Positions 39,522 to 49,053 of a stretch of 64,000 bases of DNA are shown piece after piece. Under the pieces are notes generated by a model. That model was given only the letters and a program-made list of their open reading frames with translations. It was not told the origin of the DNA and did not search any database. The position numbers and the translations under genes are program-made. How positions within the stretch are numbered: position 1 is the stretch's first letter; every line of letters begins with the position of its first letter. This DNA comes from Gilliamella apicola (lineage in GTDB: Bacteria > Pseudomonadota > Gammaproteobacteria > Enterobacterales > Orbaceae): contig NZ_QGLP01000005.1 of the NCBI RefSeq assembly GCF_003202915.1, positions 722,721-786,720 of the forward strand. Direction: 5' to 3'.

Positions 39522-40409
39522 TTAATTAATGTGCATACCACCAGTGACGCCATACACTTCAGCAGTAGTATAACTTGATTCTTCTGATGCTAAATGCACA
39601 TACACACCAGCTAGTTCCACCGGTTGTCCAGCACGTTTTAACGGTGTTTGTTTACCAAACTCTGGGATCACTTCACTTGGTTGACCACCACAAATTTGTA
39701 ATGGCGTCCAAACTGGACCTGGTGCCACACAGTTAACACGAATACCCTTACTACCTAATTGTGCCGCTAAACCACGTGTGAACGCGATAATAGCTGTTTT
39801 AGTTGAAGCATAATCCAATAAGTTACCACTTGGTTGATAAGCTTGCACCGAAGAAGTGGTAATAATTGTCGAACCAGGTTTTAAATAACCCAATGCCGCT
39901 TTAGTTACCCAAAATAGCGAAAACACATTGATTTCAAAGGTTTTGATGATTTGTTCCGTAGTCAATTGCATAATATCTTCTACTGCGGTTTGCTTACCAG
40001 CTACTAAGGTTAGATTATCAAGTCCACCTAATTTTTTATGGGCTTCCTCGATTAATTTTTTACAAAATGGCTCAGAACTCAAATCACCAGGGATCAACAC
40101 CGCCTTTCGTCCTACTGACTCAATCACTTTAGCTACATCTTCAGCATCTTTTTGTTCTGCGGGTAAATAGTTAATTGCAACATCTGCCCCCTCTTTAGCA
40201 TAAGCAATAGCCGCTGCACGACCTATACCAGAATCACCTCCTGTAACCAACATTTTTCGACCTTCTAAACGTTGATGACCTTGATAACTCTTTTCGCCAC
40301 AATCTGGTACGGGTTTCATCTCATATTGTAAACCAGGAGGATTTTGTTTTTGTTTAGGAAACTTGTCATGATGATATTTAGTTGTGGGATTATAGGTTTG
40401 CTTACTCAT
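39522..40409 (-). CDS. yghA: SDR-family oxidoreductase, YghA-like
   Basis: A 295-aa short-chain dehydrogenase with an N-terminal extension (about 50 residues) typical of the YghA/glucose-1-dehydrogenase-like group. The nucleotide motif is [21 protein letters not shown]. The catalytic Ser-Tyr-Lys lie in [24 protein letters not shown]. Length is near E. coli YghA (294 aa). The YghA-like group is often stress-induced; the substrate is unknown (aldehyde or alcohol reduction likely). It lies between two lipoprotein genes of the local family, apparently with its own promoter and terminator. Confidence 0.87.
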   Translation of the reverse strand: MSKQTYNPTTKYHHDKFPKQKQNPPGLQYEMKPVPDCGEKSYQGHQRLEGRKMLVTGGDSGIGRAAAIAYAKEGADVAINYLPAEQKDAEDVAKVIESVGRKAVLIPGDLSSEPFCKKLIEEAHKKLGGLDNLTLVAGKQTAVEDIMQLTTEQIIKTFEINVFSLFWVTKAALGYLKPGSTIITTSSVQAYQPSGNLLDYASTKTAIIAFTRGLAAQLGSKGIRVNCVAPGPVWTPLQICGGQPSEVIPEFGKQTPLKRAGQPVELAGVYVHLASEESSYTTAEVYGVTGGMHIN

Positions 40410-40715
40410 AATTTTCTCCTAAGTTAAACATGCATTTGAAAACAAATTCAATATAACTTAAATAAAATCAATTAATAATCACAAAATCCTATTGTCGAGT
40501 ATATTTTATACCTTTAAAATATTTAATTAATTCAATTAATTATATCACTTTTAAAAAATTAAAATCATTGACAACTGAGAAAACAGAAACTTCCTTGAAT
40601 GGCTTAGCGAGGACAGATATAACAAATGCTAAAACCATAATGGTTGAAAATTTAATATCAAAAGTAGTGTAGCAAATAAATAGATATTAAGCTAGCAATG
40701 CTAGCTTAATAATAA
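40410..40715. terminator. AT-rich gap with terminator hairpin for the next lipoprotein gene
   Basis: The 306-bp gap has no gene. Its one clear feature is the perfect 11-bp stem ATTAAGCTAGC / GCTAGCTTAAT with a 3-nt loop at 40686-40110's next line, that is 40686-40710, just past the stop of the lipoprotein at 40716. The T-run on the minus strand is weak. The SDR promoter should lie in the upper part. Confidence 0.5.
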
Positions 40716-41237
40716 CTATCTGTTAATTTTGCAATCAGCAGGACTCTTGAGAATCAAAAGCTTTTGGCCTTCGACGTAAAACATAAATTCGACACCCTCA
40801 CTAAAATATTTCTTCACGTTTTTCATTTGAACATTATCTTGGCAATAAATTTCAGTAATAGCTTTACCAATATTTTTTATATTTTCACTTGCCAGTAAAT
40901 CCTCTTTAGTTATTCCTTTCACTTCCGTTTTATAAACAAGGGCATTACCATTCGCCTCAATATCAAACCAAATTAGGTTATCATTAAATTTAATAGGTAA
41001 TATTTGCTTAAGTATACTGATGACAGTTTTTTTTTCATCATCTAAATCATAAGGTTTATTATTCTTTGAAGTATTAAATTTTTCATCATCAGCTTGATTG
41101 ATAAGTTGAAGTAACTTTTCTGTTTTTTCAGCTCCAATATTCTCGACAAGCCTATCAATTTTATTTTTTTCTAGCGGTGAATTATCACAACCAAATTGGA
41201 GCATGACCAACATAATAAAACAAATAATCTTCTGCAT
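40716..41237 (-). CDS. Small lipoprotein, paralogue 2 of a local family
   Basis: A 173-aa predicted lipoprotein: signal peptide FIMLVMLQFGC with the acylated Cys near residue 17, followed by DNSPLEKNK. The C-terminal domain contains IYCQDNVQMKNVKKYFSEGV, MFYVEGQKLLI and the end SPADCKINR, the same framework as its neighbours at 38867 and 41323. The N-terminal linker is charged instead of Ser/Thr-rich. Probably a periplasm-facing outer-membrane lipoprotein. No known function recognised. Confidence 0.72.
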   Translation of the reverse strand: MQKIICFIMLVMLQFGCDNSPLEKNKIDRLVENIGAEKTEKLLQLINQADDEKFNTSKNNKPYDLDDEKKTVISILKQILPIKFNDNLIWFDIEANGNALVYKTEVKGITKEDLLASENIKNIGKAITEIYCQDNVQMKNVKKYFSEGVEFMFYVEGQKLLILKSPADCKINR

Positions 41238-41322
41238 TCCTAATCCTTAGTTAGCCTATATCTTATAACTATTGTGATAAGTGATCATTTTATCAATTAT
41301 TATGATTGTCAATCACAGATAG

Positions 41323-41754
41323 TTATTTAATACGACAATCCGCTGGTGTTAATTCAACCACAACAATCTCTTTATTATTAATAAAATAATGGTAATTTGC
41401 TCCATCTGGGAACGCCGTTTTCAACTGTTGCATCTCCTCAGTATTTTGGCAATAAGCATTAAAAAGTGCTTGGCGAATTGTATCGAGGGTACTTGGTAAC
41501 AACAATGTATGCTCTGGCGTATTTTTAACATCATATTGATAATTGATAATATTTCGATCTTTATCCTTCTCAACACCAACCAAAGTAGTTAACTCATCAA
41601 CATCAATCGGTAAAACCTTTTTCATTGGTTCAATCATCGAATTTTGTACCGAGTTGAGTGAATCATCTTCAACTGCGGTATTTTTTTTGGCATTATCACA
41701 GCTTAATACGAAAAAACTCACCACAAAAAAAGCAAATAGTTTAATTATTTTCAT
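41323..41754 (-). CDS. Small lipoprotein, paralogue 3 of a local family
   Basis: A 143-aa predicted lipoprotein from the ATG at 41754 (MKIIKLFAFFVVSFFVLSCDN), which gives a normal signal peptide and lipobox VLSC. An upstream in-frame ATG at 41793 would add 13 residues and spoil the signal peptide start. The C-terminal AYCQNTEEMQQLKTAFPDGA...YFINNKEIVVVELTPADC parallels the two neighbouring lipoproteins. It lies 85 bp upstream of paralogue 2 on the same strand, so the two may be co-transcribed. Confidence 0.72.
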   Translation of the reverse strand: MKIIKLFAFFVVSFFVLSCDNAKKNTAVEDDSLNSVQNSMIEPMKKVLPIDVDELTTLVGVEKDKDRNIINYQYDVKNTPEHTLLLPSTLDTIRQALFNAYCQNTEEMQQLKTAFPDGANYHYFINNKEIVVVELTPADCRIK

Positions 41755-42032
41755 AATGATATCTCTTATTAGGTAATAAATAATAATTATCAATAGGCTA
41801 TTAAATAATGTTGATTTATTTTCAGGGTTGATGAGTGATATTTATACACTAACCTTCTTCAAAAAGCCAAAATAATCATTTTTAATCCCTCAAGAACCCC
41901 GTTCCTCAACTTTTTTACAGAGATAAAAATAAGATGCTTAAAAAAAACCACAAAAAATAGTTGCACTTTTTTTTAAAACGAGTATTTTGGATAAATATTT
42001 TTCGAAATTGACAAAAAAATTACAAAAACATT

Positions 42033-42116
42033 ATGAATTTTTCACTCATCGTCGTCCTCATTAACATTATTGTCAGCGTGGTCATTATTCCTGCGCGGGG
42101 GCGTCTTTTGAGTTAA
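42033..42116 (+). CDS. ilvL: ilv operon leader peptide (IlvL-type)
   Basis: A 27-codon open frame, MNFSLIVVLINIIVSVVIIP followed by ARGRLLS, is packed with Ile (6), Val (5) and Leu (4) codons. It lies just before an attenuator and the ilvG gene. Its composition matches the E. coli ilvGMEDA leader (which has runs of Val/Ile and a Pro after ISVVVIII). Ribosome stalling at these codons when branched-chain aminoacyl-tRNAs are scarce should favour the antiterminator. The start context is AT-rich and has no strong ribosome-binding site. Confidence 0.88.
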   Translation: MNFSLIVVLINIIVSVVIIPARGRLLS

Positions 42117-42138
42117 ATATATGGTCATCATATTTCAA

Positions 42139-42170
42139 AACCCCCGCTCCAAAAAAGCGGGGGTTTTTTT
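42139..42170 (+). terminator. ilvGMEDA attenuator
   Basis: AACCCCCGCT pairs with AGCGGGGGTT and is followed by seven T residues, 22 bp after the leader-peptide stop. The earlier GCGCGGGGGCG at 42093-42103, inside the leader frame, is complementary to the CCCCCGC arm and can act as the competing antiterminator strand. This is a classical translation-controlled attenuator. Confidence 0.9.
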
Positions 42171-42224
42171 ATGAACGATTTTGACATTAACAATGCATGA
42201 GCAAAAGTAAAAAGTGAGGAATGA

Positions 42225-43901
42225 ATGTTAGGAACACAGTGGATAGTAAAAACCTTAAAAGAAAAAGGCATTACCACCGTTTTTGGATATCCTGGTGGTC
42301 AAATTATGCCTCTATACGATGCCCTTTATGATGGCGGAATTGAACACGTACTCTGTCGTCATGAACAAGGCGCGGCAATGGCGGCCATTGGTTATGCCCG
42401 TGCCACAGGTAAAATCGGCGTGTGTATTGCCACATCAGGACCCGGTGCTACCAATATCATCACCGGTCTTGCTGATGCATTAATTGATTCCGTACCCGTT
42501 ATCGCTCTTACCGGACAAGTTCCAACTACACTTATTGGCACAGATGCCTTTCAAGAAGTTGATGTTTTAGGATTATCCTTAGCATGCACTAAGCATAGCT
42601 ATTTAATTAATGATGCCACCCAGTTGCCAAATACATTACAAGAGGCTTTCAATTTAGCTAATTCTGGCAGACCGGGACCAATATTAATCGACATCCCGAA
42701 AGATATCCAGCTTGCCGACCATAATTACCAAACCTATTTAACGCCATCAACAATAAAAACACCTTCTGATAACGCTCAACTATATCCAATCTCACTTGAC
42801 GAGATAGAACAAGCCAAACAAATGATAAGCTTAGCTAAAAAACCGATACTTTATATTGGTGGCGGTGTTGGGCTTTCTGGAGCAATCAACGAACTCCGTG
42901 AGTTTATGGCGCTAACCCAAATTCCTAGCGTTTCAACCTTGAAAGGACTTGGTGTTGCTGACTTAAACAACCCATACTATTTAGGGCTCATCGGTATGCA
43001 TGGCGCCAAAGCGGCCAACTTAGCCGTGCAAGAGTGTGACTTACTCATTGCCTTAGGAGTAAGATTTGACGACCGTGTAACCGGCAAGCTTAACGAATTT
43101 GCTAAACATGCGAAAGTTATCCATGTTGATATTGATCAGTCTGAAATCAATAAATTACGCCAAACTCACTTGGGTCTACAAGGTGACATAAAACACGTTT
43201 TACCTATGTTAAATCAAACCGTATCGATTGCTGACTGGCATAACAAAATAAATCAACTTAAAGCCCAACATCCAACGCGTTATGATCATCCTGGTGACGC
43301 CATTTACGCACCGGCACTACTAAAGCGCATTTCTGAGCGTAAACCGGCTAACACTGTCATCACCACCGATGTGGGTCAACACCAAATGTGGACAGCACAG
43401 CACATGTCATTTACCCATCCACAGAACTTTATTACTTCAAGTGGGCTTGGAACTATGGGCTTTGGTTTACCGGCTGCTGTTGGCGCCCAAATGTCAAGAC
43501 CCAATGACATGGTAATTTGCGTATCAGGTGATGGATCGTTCATGATGAACGTACAAGAACTAACTACCATTAAGCGTAAAAAACTACCGGTCAAAATTGT
43601 CCTCATTGACAACCAACGCCTAGGAATGGTAAGGCAATGGCAAGAGCTATTTTTTAATGAAAGATATAGCGAAACTAACTTATCGGATAACCCAGACTTT
43701 TTAATGCTAGCCAAAGCATTTGATATTTCAGGGCAAACCATCAGCAAAAAATCAGAGATCGAGCCAGCACTCGATAATCTATTTAATTCATCTGGCGCTT
43801 ATCTACTGCACGTTTGTATTGATGAGCTTGAAAACGTATGGCCACTTGTTCCACCGGGTGCCGCTAACGAAAACATGTTAGATAAAAGTAACAAGGAGTA
43901 A
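42225..43901 (+). CDS. ilvG: Acetolactate synthase II, catalytic subunit
   Basis: A 558-aa ThDP enzyme making acetolactate (valine, leucine) and acetohydroxybutyrate (isoleucine). The opening [25 protein letters not shown] closely parallels E. coli IlvG. The catalytic Glu is in [19 protein letters not shown]. The ThDP/Mg site is [12 protein letters not shown] through [12 protein letters not shown]. The gene is intact, unlike the frameshifted ilvG of E. coli K-12. It is preceded by the leader and attenuator and followed at once by ilvM. Confidence 0.95.
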   Translation: MLGTQWIVKTLKEKGITTVFGYPGGQIMPLYDALYDGGIEHVLCRHEQGAAMAAIGYARATGKIGVCIATSGPGATNIITGLADALIDSVPVIALTGQVPTTLIGTDAFQEVDVLGLSLACTKHSYLINDATQLPNTLQEAFNLANSGRPGPILIDIPKDIQLADHNYQTYLTPSTIKTPSDNAQLYPISLDEIEQAKQMISLAKKPILYIGGGVGLSGAINELREFMALTQIPSVSTLKGLGVADLNNPYYLGLIGMHGAKAANLAVQECDLLIALGVRFDDRVTGKLNEFAKHAKVIHVDIDQSEINKLRQTHLGLQGDIKHVLPMLNQTVSIADWHNKINQLKAQHPTRYDHPGDAIYAPALLKRISERKPANTVITTDVGQHQMWTAQHMSFTHPQNFITSSGLGTMGFGLPAAVGAQMSRPNDMVICVSGDGSFMMNVQELTTIKRKKLPVKIVLIDNQRLGMVRQWQELFFNERYSETNLSDNPDFLMLAKAFDISGQTISKKSEIEPALDNLFNSSGAYLLHVCIDELENVWPLVPPGAANENMLDKSNKE

Positions 43902-43904
43902 GTG

Positions 43905-44135
43905 ATGAATCAAAAAGCGACACATCAATTTACCATAACCGCCAATGATAGATTGGGGGCTCTTGAACGCATTTTGCGCGTTGTTCGCCATCGCGGTGGT
44001 CACATTGAACAAATGCAGATGCAATCAATTGATAGTCAGTTGTTCACCTTAACACTAACATTAACTACCGAACGTACGTTATCGTCATTACAAAACCAAA
44101 TAACCAAATTGGAAGATGTAATAACGCTAGAATAA
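43905..44135 (+). CDS. ilvM: Acetolactate synthase II, regulatory subunit
   Basis: A 76-aa ACT-domain small subunit (E. coli IlvM is 87 aa). The segment LGALERILRVVRHRGGHIEQMQMQ is close to E. coli ERVLRVVRHRGFHVCSMNM. It stabilises and tunes the large subunit. ATG at 43905 has AAGGAG 6 nt upstream; a GTG at 43902 is the alternative. The ilvG stop is 3 bp before, so translation is coupled. Confidence 0.9.
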   Translation: MNQKATHQFTITANDRLGALERILRVVRHRGGHIEQMQMQSIDSQLFTLTLTLTTERTLSSLQNQITKLEDVITLE

Positions 44136-44292
44136 AGTGTAACTATATTCCTTGGTGAAACAACAAGTTAAATTAAAAAAGTAACAATATTAACAGTTAA
44201 ACAAACAGTAAAGTAATGTATAATACTTTACATTAGATTAATAAAAGCAAAACACATGCTTAACAAAGTTAAAATTAAGAGGAAAACAAAAA

Positions 44293-45222
44293 ATGGGTAC
44301 TACAGCAAAATCTGATTATATTTGGCTAAATGGCGAAATGATTCCATGGGCAAATGCAAAAATTCACGTTATGTCACATGCACTACATTATGGAACTTCA
44401 GTATTCGAAGGTGTTCGTTGTTACGAAACGCACAAGGGACCAGCCATTTTTCGTCATAAAGAACACGCCCAACGCCTATTAAACTCAGCCAAAATTTATC
44501 GTTTTCCTGTCCCTTATTCTCTTGAAGAGATCATGGAAGCAACTCGCCAAGTAATCAAAAAAAATAACTTGAAAAGCGCCTACATTCGTCCATTAGTTTT
44601 TATTGGCGATGTTGGCATGGGCGTTATTCCACCAGCTGGTTACCAAACCGATGTTATGATTGCCGCATTCCCTTGGGGAGCCTACCTTGGTGAAGATGCC
44701 TTAGAACAAGGTATTGACGCTATGGTATCATCATGGAACCGTTTTGCTCCTAACACTATTCCTGCGGCAGCTAAAGCCGGTGGCAACTATCTGTCATCAC
44801 TACTCATTGGATCAGAAGCACGTGCTAATGGCTTTCAAGAAGGGATTGCCTTAGACGTTAACGGTCAGCTTTCTGAAGGTTCAGGTGAAAACCTATTTAT
44901 CGTTAAAGACGGCATATTATTTACTCCATTACTATCATCATCAGCACTACCAGGGATCACTCGTGATGCTATCATCACTCTTGCACATGATTTAGGCATT
45001 GAAGTACGTGAACAAACACTTTCTCGTGAATCACTATACCTTGCTGACGAAGTGTTTATGACAGGTACCGCTGCCGAAATCACACCAGTACGTAGTGTTG
45101 ACCGTATTCAAGTTGGTATTGGTCGTTGTGGTCCAATAACCAAAAAAATCCAACAAACATTCTTCGGATTGTTTAATGGTAAAACTGAAGATAAATACGG
45201 TTGGTTAGATCCAGTTAAATAA
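44293..45222 (+). CDS. ilvE: Branched-chain amino acid aminotransferase
   Basis: A 309-aa fold-type IV PLP enzyme; E. coli IlvE is also 309 aa. It transaminates the 2-keto acids to Ile, Val and Leu. The PLP lysine is in IPAAAKAGGNYLSSLL (near residue 160). Other motifs are VFEGVRCYETHKGPAIFR, GSGENLFIVKDG and EVFMTGTAAEITPVRSVD. A 157-bp gap separates it from ilvM and contains an inverted repeat GTAAAGTA/TACTTTAC (44208-44231). An internal promoter is therefore possible, as known for E. coli. Confidence 0.96.
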   Translation: MGTTAKSDYIWLNGEMIPWANAKIHVMSHALHYGTSVFEGVRCYETHKGPAIFRHKEHAQRLLNSAKIYRFPVPYSLEEIMEATRQVIKKNNLKSAYIRPLVFIGDVGMGVIPPAGYQTDVMIAAFPWGAYLGEDALEQGIDAMVSSWNRFAPNTIPAAAKAGGNYLSSLLIGSEARANGFQEGIALDVNGQLSEGSGENLFIVKDGILFTPLLSSSALPGITRDAIITLAHDLGIEVREQTLSRESLYLADEVFMTGTAAEITPVRSVDRIQVGIGRCGPITKKIQQTFFGLFNGKTEDKYGWLDPVK

Positions 45223-45230
45223 GTAAATCA

Positions 45231-45257
45231 AACACCGCTGACCTAATCGGCGGTGTT
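45231..45257 (+). terminator. Hairpin between ilvE and ilvD
   Basis: AACACCGC and GCGGTGTT form a stem with an 11-nt loop, followed by GTAATTATTTTA. It resembles a weak terminator and may lower ilvDA transcription relative to ilvGME. Confidence 0.55.
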
Positions 45258-45347
45258 GTAATTATTTTATGATTTATTATTCATCGAAAACTCAAATAGG
45301 TACCGAAAGAAATCGGTCGCTTGCATTAAAAAACTTGGGAGCAATAA

Positions 45348-47198
45348 ATGCCTAGATATCGTTCAGCAACCTCGGTTGAAGGTCGCAACATGGCGGGTGC
45401 CCGCGCCTTATGGCGTGCAACAGGCGTAAAAAACGAAGACTTTGGTAAACCCATCATTGCGGTGGTTAATTCATTCACCCAATTTGTACCGGGCCATGTT
45501 CACTTAAAAGATATTGGTCAACTGGTAGCGAAAGAAATTGAAGCATGCGGTGGTATTGCCAAAGAATTTAATACCATTGCTGTAGATGATGGTATCGCCA
45601 TGGGACATGGCGGTATGCTTTACTCACTACCATCTCGAGAGCTTATCGCCGACTCAGTAGAATACATGGTTAATGCCCACTGTGCCGACGCTATGATCTG
45701 CATTTCTAACTGTGACAAAATTACCCCTGGCATGTTGATGGCCTCACTGCGCTTAAATATTCCTACTGTGTTTGTATCAGGTGGACCAATGGAAGCTGGC
45801 AAAACCAAACTATCCGATCAAATCATAAAACTTGACCTAGTTGATGCCATGATCCAAAGTGCCAATCCAAATGTTAGCGATGCCGATAGTGACGCAATTG
45901 AACAATCTGCTTGCCCAACCTGTGGATCATGCTCGGGCATGTTTACCGCTAATTCAATGAACTGTTTAACTGAAGCATTAGGTTTATCCTTGCCGGGTAA
46001 TGGTTCACTTATTGCGACTCACAAACAGCGTGAACAACTCTTTTTAAATGCCGCTAAACGCATTGTTGAAATTACCAAACGCTATTACGAACAGGATGAC
46101 GAATCCTACTTACCGCGTTCTATCGCAACCAAAGCGGCCTATGAAAATGCCATGTCGCTTGATATTGCCATGGGCGGTTCAACCAACACGGTATTACACT
46201 TACTTGCCACTGCTCAGGAAGGTGAAATCGACTTTACCATGTCTGATATTGACCGACTATCTCGCAAAGTCCCTCACCTATGTAAGGTGGCTCCCAGTAC
46301 CGCTATTTACCATATGGAAGATGTACACCGCGCAGGTGGTGTAGTATCGATTTTGTCAGAGTTAGACAAGGCAGGATTGCTTAATCGCAACGTCCATAAC
46401 GTGCTTGGTCTTAACTTACAAGAAACTTTTGCCAAATATGACATCACCCAAACCACTGATGAAACCGTCAAAAAAATGTATCGCAGTGGCCCAGCAGGTA
46501 TTCGCACAACGAAAGCTTTCTCACAAGATTGCTATTGGGATACGCTAGATGATGATCGACAAAACGGCTGTATCCGCGACAAAGCTCATGCTTATAGCCA
46601 AGATGGGGGATTAGCAACCTTATACGGTAACGTTGCTGAGGATGGTGCTATTGTAAAAACGGCTGGCGTTGCCGCTGAAAATTTGGTCTTCCGCGGTCCA
46701 GCCAAAGTCTATGAAAGCCAAGAAGATGCTGTTGATGCAATCTTAGGCGGTAAAGTAGTTGAAGGTGATGTGGTGGTTATCATCTATGAAGGACCAAAGG
46801 GTGGCCCTGGCATGCAAGAAATGCTTTATCCAACAAGCTATCTAAAATCAATGGGACTTGGCAAAGCTTGTGCATTAATTACCGATGGTCGATTCTCTGG
46901 TGGTTCATCAGGCTTATCCATTGGTCACATCTCGCCAGAAGCCGCTAACGGTGGCGTGATTGGTTTAGTTCGTGATGGTGATATTGTTGATATCGACATC
47001 CCAAATCGAAAACTAAACATCATGGTACCAGAGGATGAATTAGAACGTCGCCGCGTGGCAGAACTAACCCGAGGTGATAAAGCCTTTACGCCGCATAAAC
47101 GTGACCGTTATGTCTCATATGCCCTAAAAGCTTATGCAAGCTTAGCAACCAGTGCCGACAAAGGTGCGGTACGTGATAAAAGTAAATTAGGTGGTTAA
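45348..47198 (+). CDS. ilvD: Dihydroxy-acid dehydratase
   Basis: A 616-aa iron-sulphur dehydratase, the same length as E. coli IlvD, converting the dihydroxy acids to 2-keto acids. Cluster cysteines are in [12 protein letters not shown] and [18 protein letters not shown]. Other conserved blocks are [10 protein letters not shown] near residue 80 and [20 protein letters not shown] near 515. The stop overlaps the ilvA ribosome-binding region. Confidence 0.97.
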   Translation: MPRYRSATSVEGRNMAGARALWRATGVKNEDFGKPIIAVVNSFTQFVPGHVHLKDIGQLVAKEIEACGGIAKEFNTIAVDDGIAMGHGGMLYSLPSRELIADSVEYMVNAHCADAMICISNCDKITPGMLMASLRLNIPTVFVSGGPMEAGKTKLSDQIIKLDLVDAMIQSANPNVSDADSDAIEQSACPTCGSCSGMFTANSMNCLTEALGLSLPGNGSLIATHKQREQLFLNAAKRIVEITKRYYEQDDESYLPRSIATKAAYENAMSLDIAMGGSTNTVLHLLATAQEGEIDFTMSDIDRLSRKVPHLCKVAPSTAIYHMEDVHRAGGVVSILSELDKAGLLNRNVHNVLGLNLQETFAKYDITQTTDETVKKMYRSGPAGIRTTKAFSQDCYWDTLDDDRQNGCIRDKAHAYSQDGGLATLYGNVAEDGAIVKTAGVAAENLVFRGPAKVYESQEDAVDAILGGKVVEGDVVVIIYEGPKGGPGMQEMLYPTSYLKSMGLGKACALITDGRFSGGSSGLSIGHISPEAANGGVIGLVRDGDIVDIDIPNRKLNIMVPEDELERRRVAELTRGDKAFTPHKRDRYVSYALKAYASLATSADKGAVRDKSKLGG

Positions 47199-47199
47199 T

Positions 47200-48732
47200 G
47201 TGAATAATAACAAACTAACCGGCGCTGACTATTTAAAAGCTAGTCTACGCAGCGCTGTATATGATGTCGCGCAAGTGACACCACTAGAACATATGGAGAA
47301 AACCTCATCTCGGCTAAAAAACCAAGTGTTTGTTAAGCGAGAAGATCGTCAACTCGTTCACAGTTTCAAAATCCGTGGCGCACAAGCAATGATTGCTAGC
47401 CTTACGCCGGAAGAACGCCAATGTGGTGTCATTGCTGCATCAGCAGGAAACCATGCCCAAGGTGTCGCATTTTCAGCAACAAAATTAGGTATTAAATCGC
47501 TAATTGTCATGCCATTAAATACTGCCGACATCAAAGTCGAAGCGGTAAAAGGTTTCGGTGGTGAAGTTCTACTTTATGGCGCCAACTTCGACGAAGCTAA
47601 AGCCAAAGCGATGGAACTAGCCAAACAACAAAACCGCGTCTTTATTCCACCTTTCGATCACCCATTAGTTATCGCGGGACAAGGCAGTATCGCTATGGAA
47701 CTACTGCAACAAAATGCCAAACTTGATCGCATCTTTGTGCCTGTCGGTGGTGGTGGACTTGCCGCGGGCGTTGCCGTATTAATCAAACAAATCATGCCAT
47801 CAATCAAGGTGATTGCAGTTGAACCAGAAGAAGCAGCCTGCCTGAAAGCGGCATTAGTGGCTGGACACCCAGTTGATTTAGAACGAGTCGGTTTATTTGC
47901 CGAAGGCGTGGCAGTAAAACGTATTGGTGATGAAACATTTAGGCTTTGTCAACAATATATCGACGACATTATCACGGTAGATAGTGACGAAATCTGCGCC
48001 GCCGTTAAAGATCTATTTGACGATGTCCGCGCTATTGCCGAACCTTCAGGTGCCGTGGCCTTAGCGGGAATGAAAAAATATGTTGAACAACACAATATTA
48101 GTGGCGAAAACTTAGCCCACATTCTATCTGGCGCTAACTTAAACTTCCATAATTTGCGTTATATATCAGAACGTTGTGAATTGGGTGAAAAACGCGAGGT
48201 GCTCTTAGCCGTCACCATTCCAGAACAGAAAGGCAGTTTTCTCAAGTTCTGCCAGTTGCTCGGTGGTCGCGCTGTAACCGAATTTAACTACCGTTACCAC
48301 GACGACAAATCAGCTTGTGTGTTTGTTGGCGTTAAAATTGCCAAGAGCAATGAAAAAGAAGAAATCATGCAAGAACTTACCGCTGCCGGTTATGATGTTA
48401 TCGACTTAACTGATGACGAAATGGCCAAGCTGCATGTGCGTTATATGATTGGTGGTAAACCTTGCCAACCAATTGAAGAACAAGTCTACAGCTTTGAATT
48501 CCCCGAATCACAAGGTGCACTTCTTAAGTTTTTACAAACATTAGGGACTAACTGGAATATCTCAATGTTCCATTATCGTAGCCACGGCAACGATTATGGT
48601 CGGGTGTTAGCTGCCTTTGAAATTGACAAAGCCAGCCACAATACCTTTACCAAACACTTAACCGAATTGGATTATGCTTTCCATAATGAAACGAAAAATC
48701 TTTCGCTTAAGTTATTTTTAACCGCTAAATAA
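47200..48732 (+). CDS. ilvA: Threonine deaminase (biosynthetic)
   Basis: A 510-aa PLP enzyme making 2-ketobutyrate for isoleucine synthesis, normally feedback-inhibited by isoleucine. The PLP lysine is in VHSFKIRGAQAM (near residue 57). The PLP phosphate loop is VGGGGLAAGVAVLI. Two ACT-like regulatory domains occupy the C-terminus from about residue 335 (VLLAVTIPEQKGSFLKFCQLLGG and VYSFEFPESQGALLKFLQTLG). I chose GTG at 47200, 5 nt after AGGTGG. GTG at 47191 overlaps the ilvD stop and is the alternative. Last gene of ilvGMEDA. Confidence 0.95.
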   Translation: MNNNKLTGADYLKASLRSAVYDVAQVTPLEHMEKTSSRLKNQVFVKREDRQLVHSFKIRGAQAMIASLTPEERQCGVIAASAGNHAQGVAFSATKLGIKSLIVMPLNTADIKVEAVKGFGGEVLLYGANFDEAKAKAMELAKQQNRVFIPPFDHPLVIAGQGSIAMELLQQNAKLDRIFVPVGGGGLAAGVAVLIKQIMPSIKVIAVEPEEAACLKAALVAGHPVDLERVGLFAEGVAVKRIGDETFRLCQQYIDDIITVDSDEICAAVKDLFDDVRAIAEPSGAVALAGMKKYVEQHNISGENLAHILSGANLNFHNLRYISERCELGEKREVLLAVTIPEQKGSFLKFCQLLGGRAVTEFNYRYHDDKSACVFVGVKIAKSNEKEEIMQELTAAGYDVIDLTDDEMAKLHVRYMIGGKPCQPIEEQVYSFEFPESQGALLKFLQTLGTNWNISMFHYRSHGNDYGRVLAAFEIDKASHNTFTKHLTELDYAFHNETKNLSLKLFLTAK

Positions 48733-48737
48733 TTCAA

Positions 48738-48761
48738 TTGCCTCTAAACAATTAGGGGCAA
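48738..48761 (+). terminator. Hairpin after ilvA
   Basis: TTGCCTCTAA / TTAGGGGCAA with one wobble pair and a 4-nt loop, then ACTTTCC. The T-run is weak. The rest of the gap to 49053 is part of the adhesin-array flank (from about 48885). Confidence 0.5.
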
Positions 48762-49053
48762 CTTTCCGCAATGAATATTATTCATTAACACTTAATTACC
48801 TGTCAATAATGATAGGGTTGGTCGATTTAAAATACTCCCTCCGTCTCTTACATATTTTCAACCCAAAACACTATTCCTTTAAAATAAATCCGCCACTATT
48901 AGAGTAGATGGATGATTCAGGTTAACACCATAAAATCGCTTTTTAACACCGAACTCGTCAATGCCATTATCTTTTAAAGACAATTATTCTATAGCTAACT
49001 AACTCGACTTTTCCTATCCTCAGCAACTTTACCCAAGGACTAAGAAATAAGCG

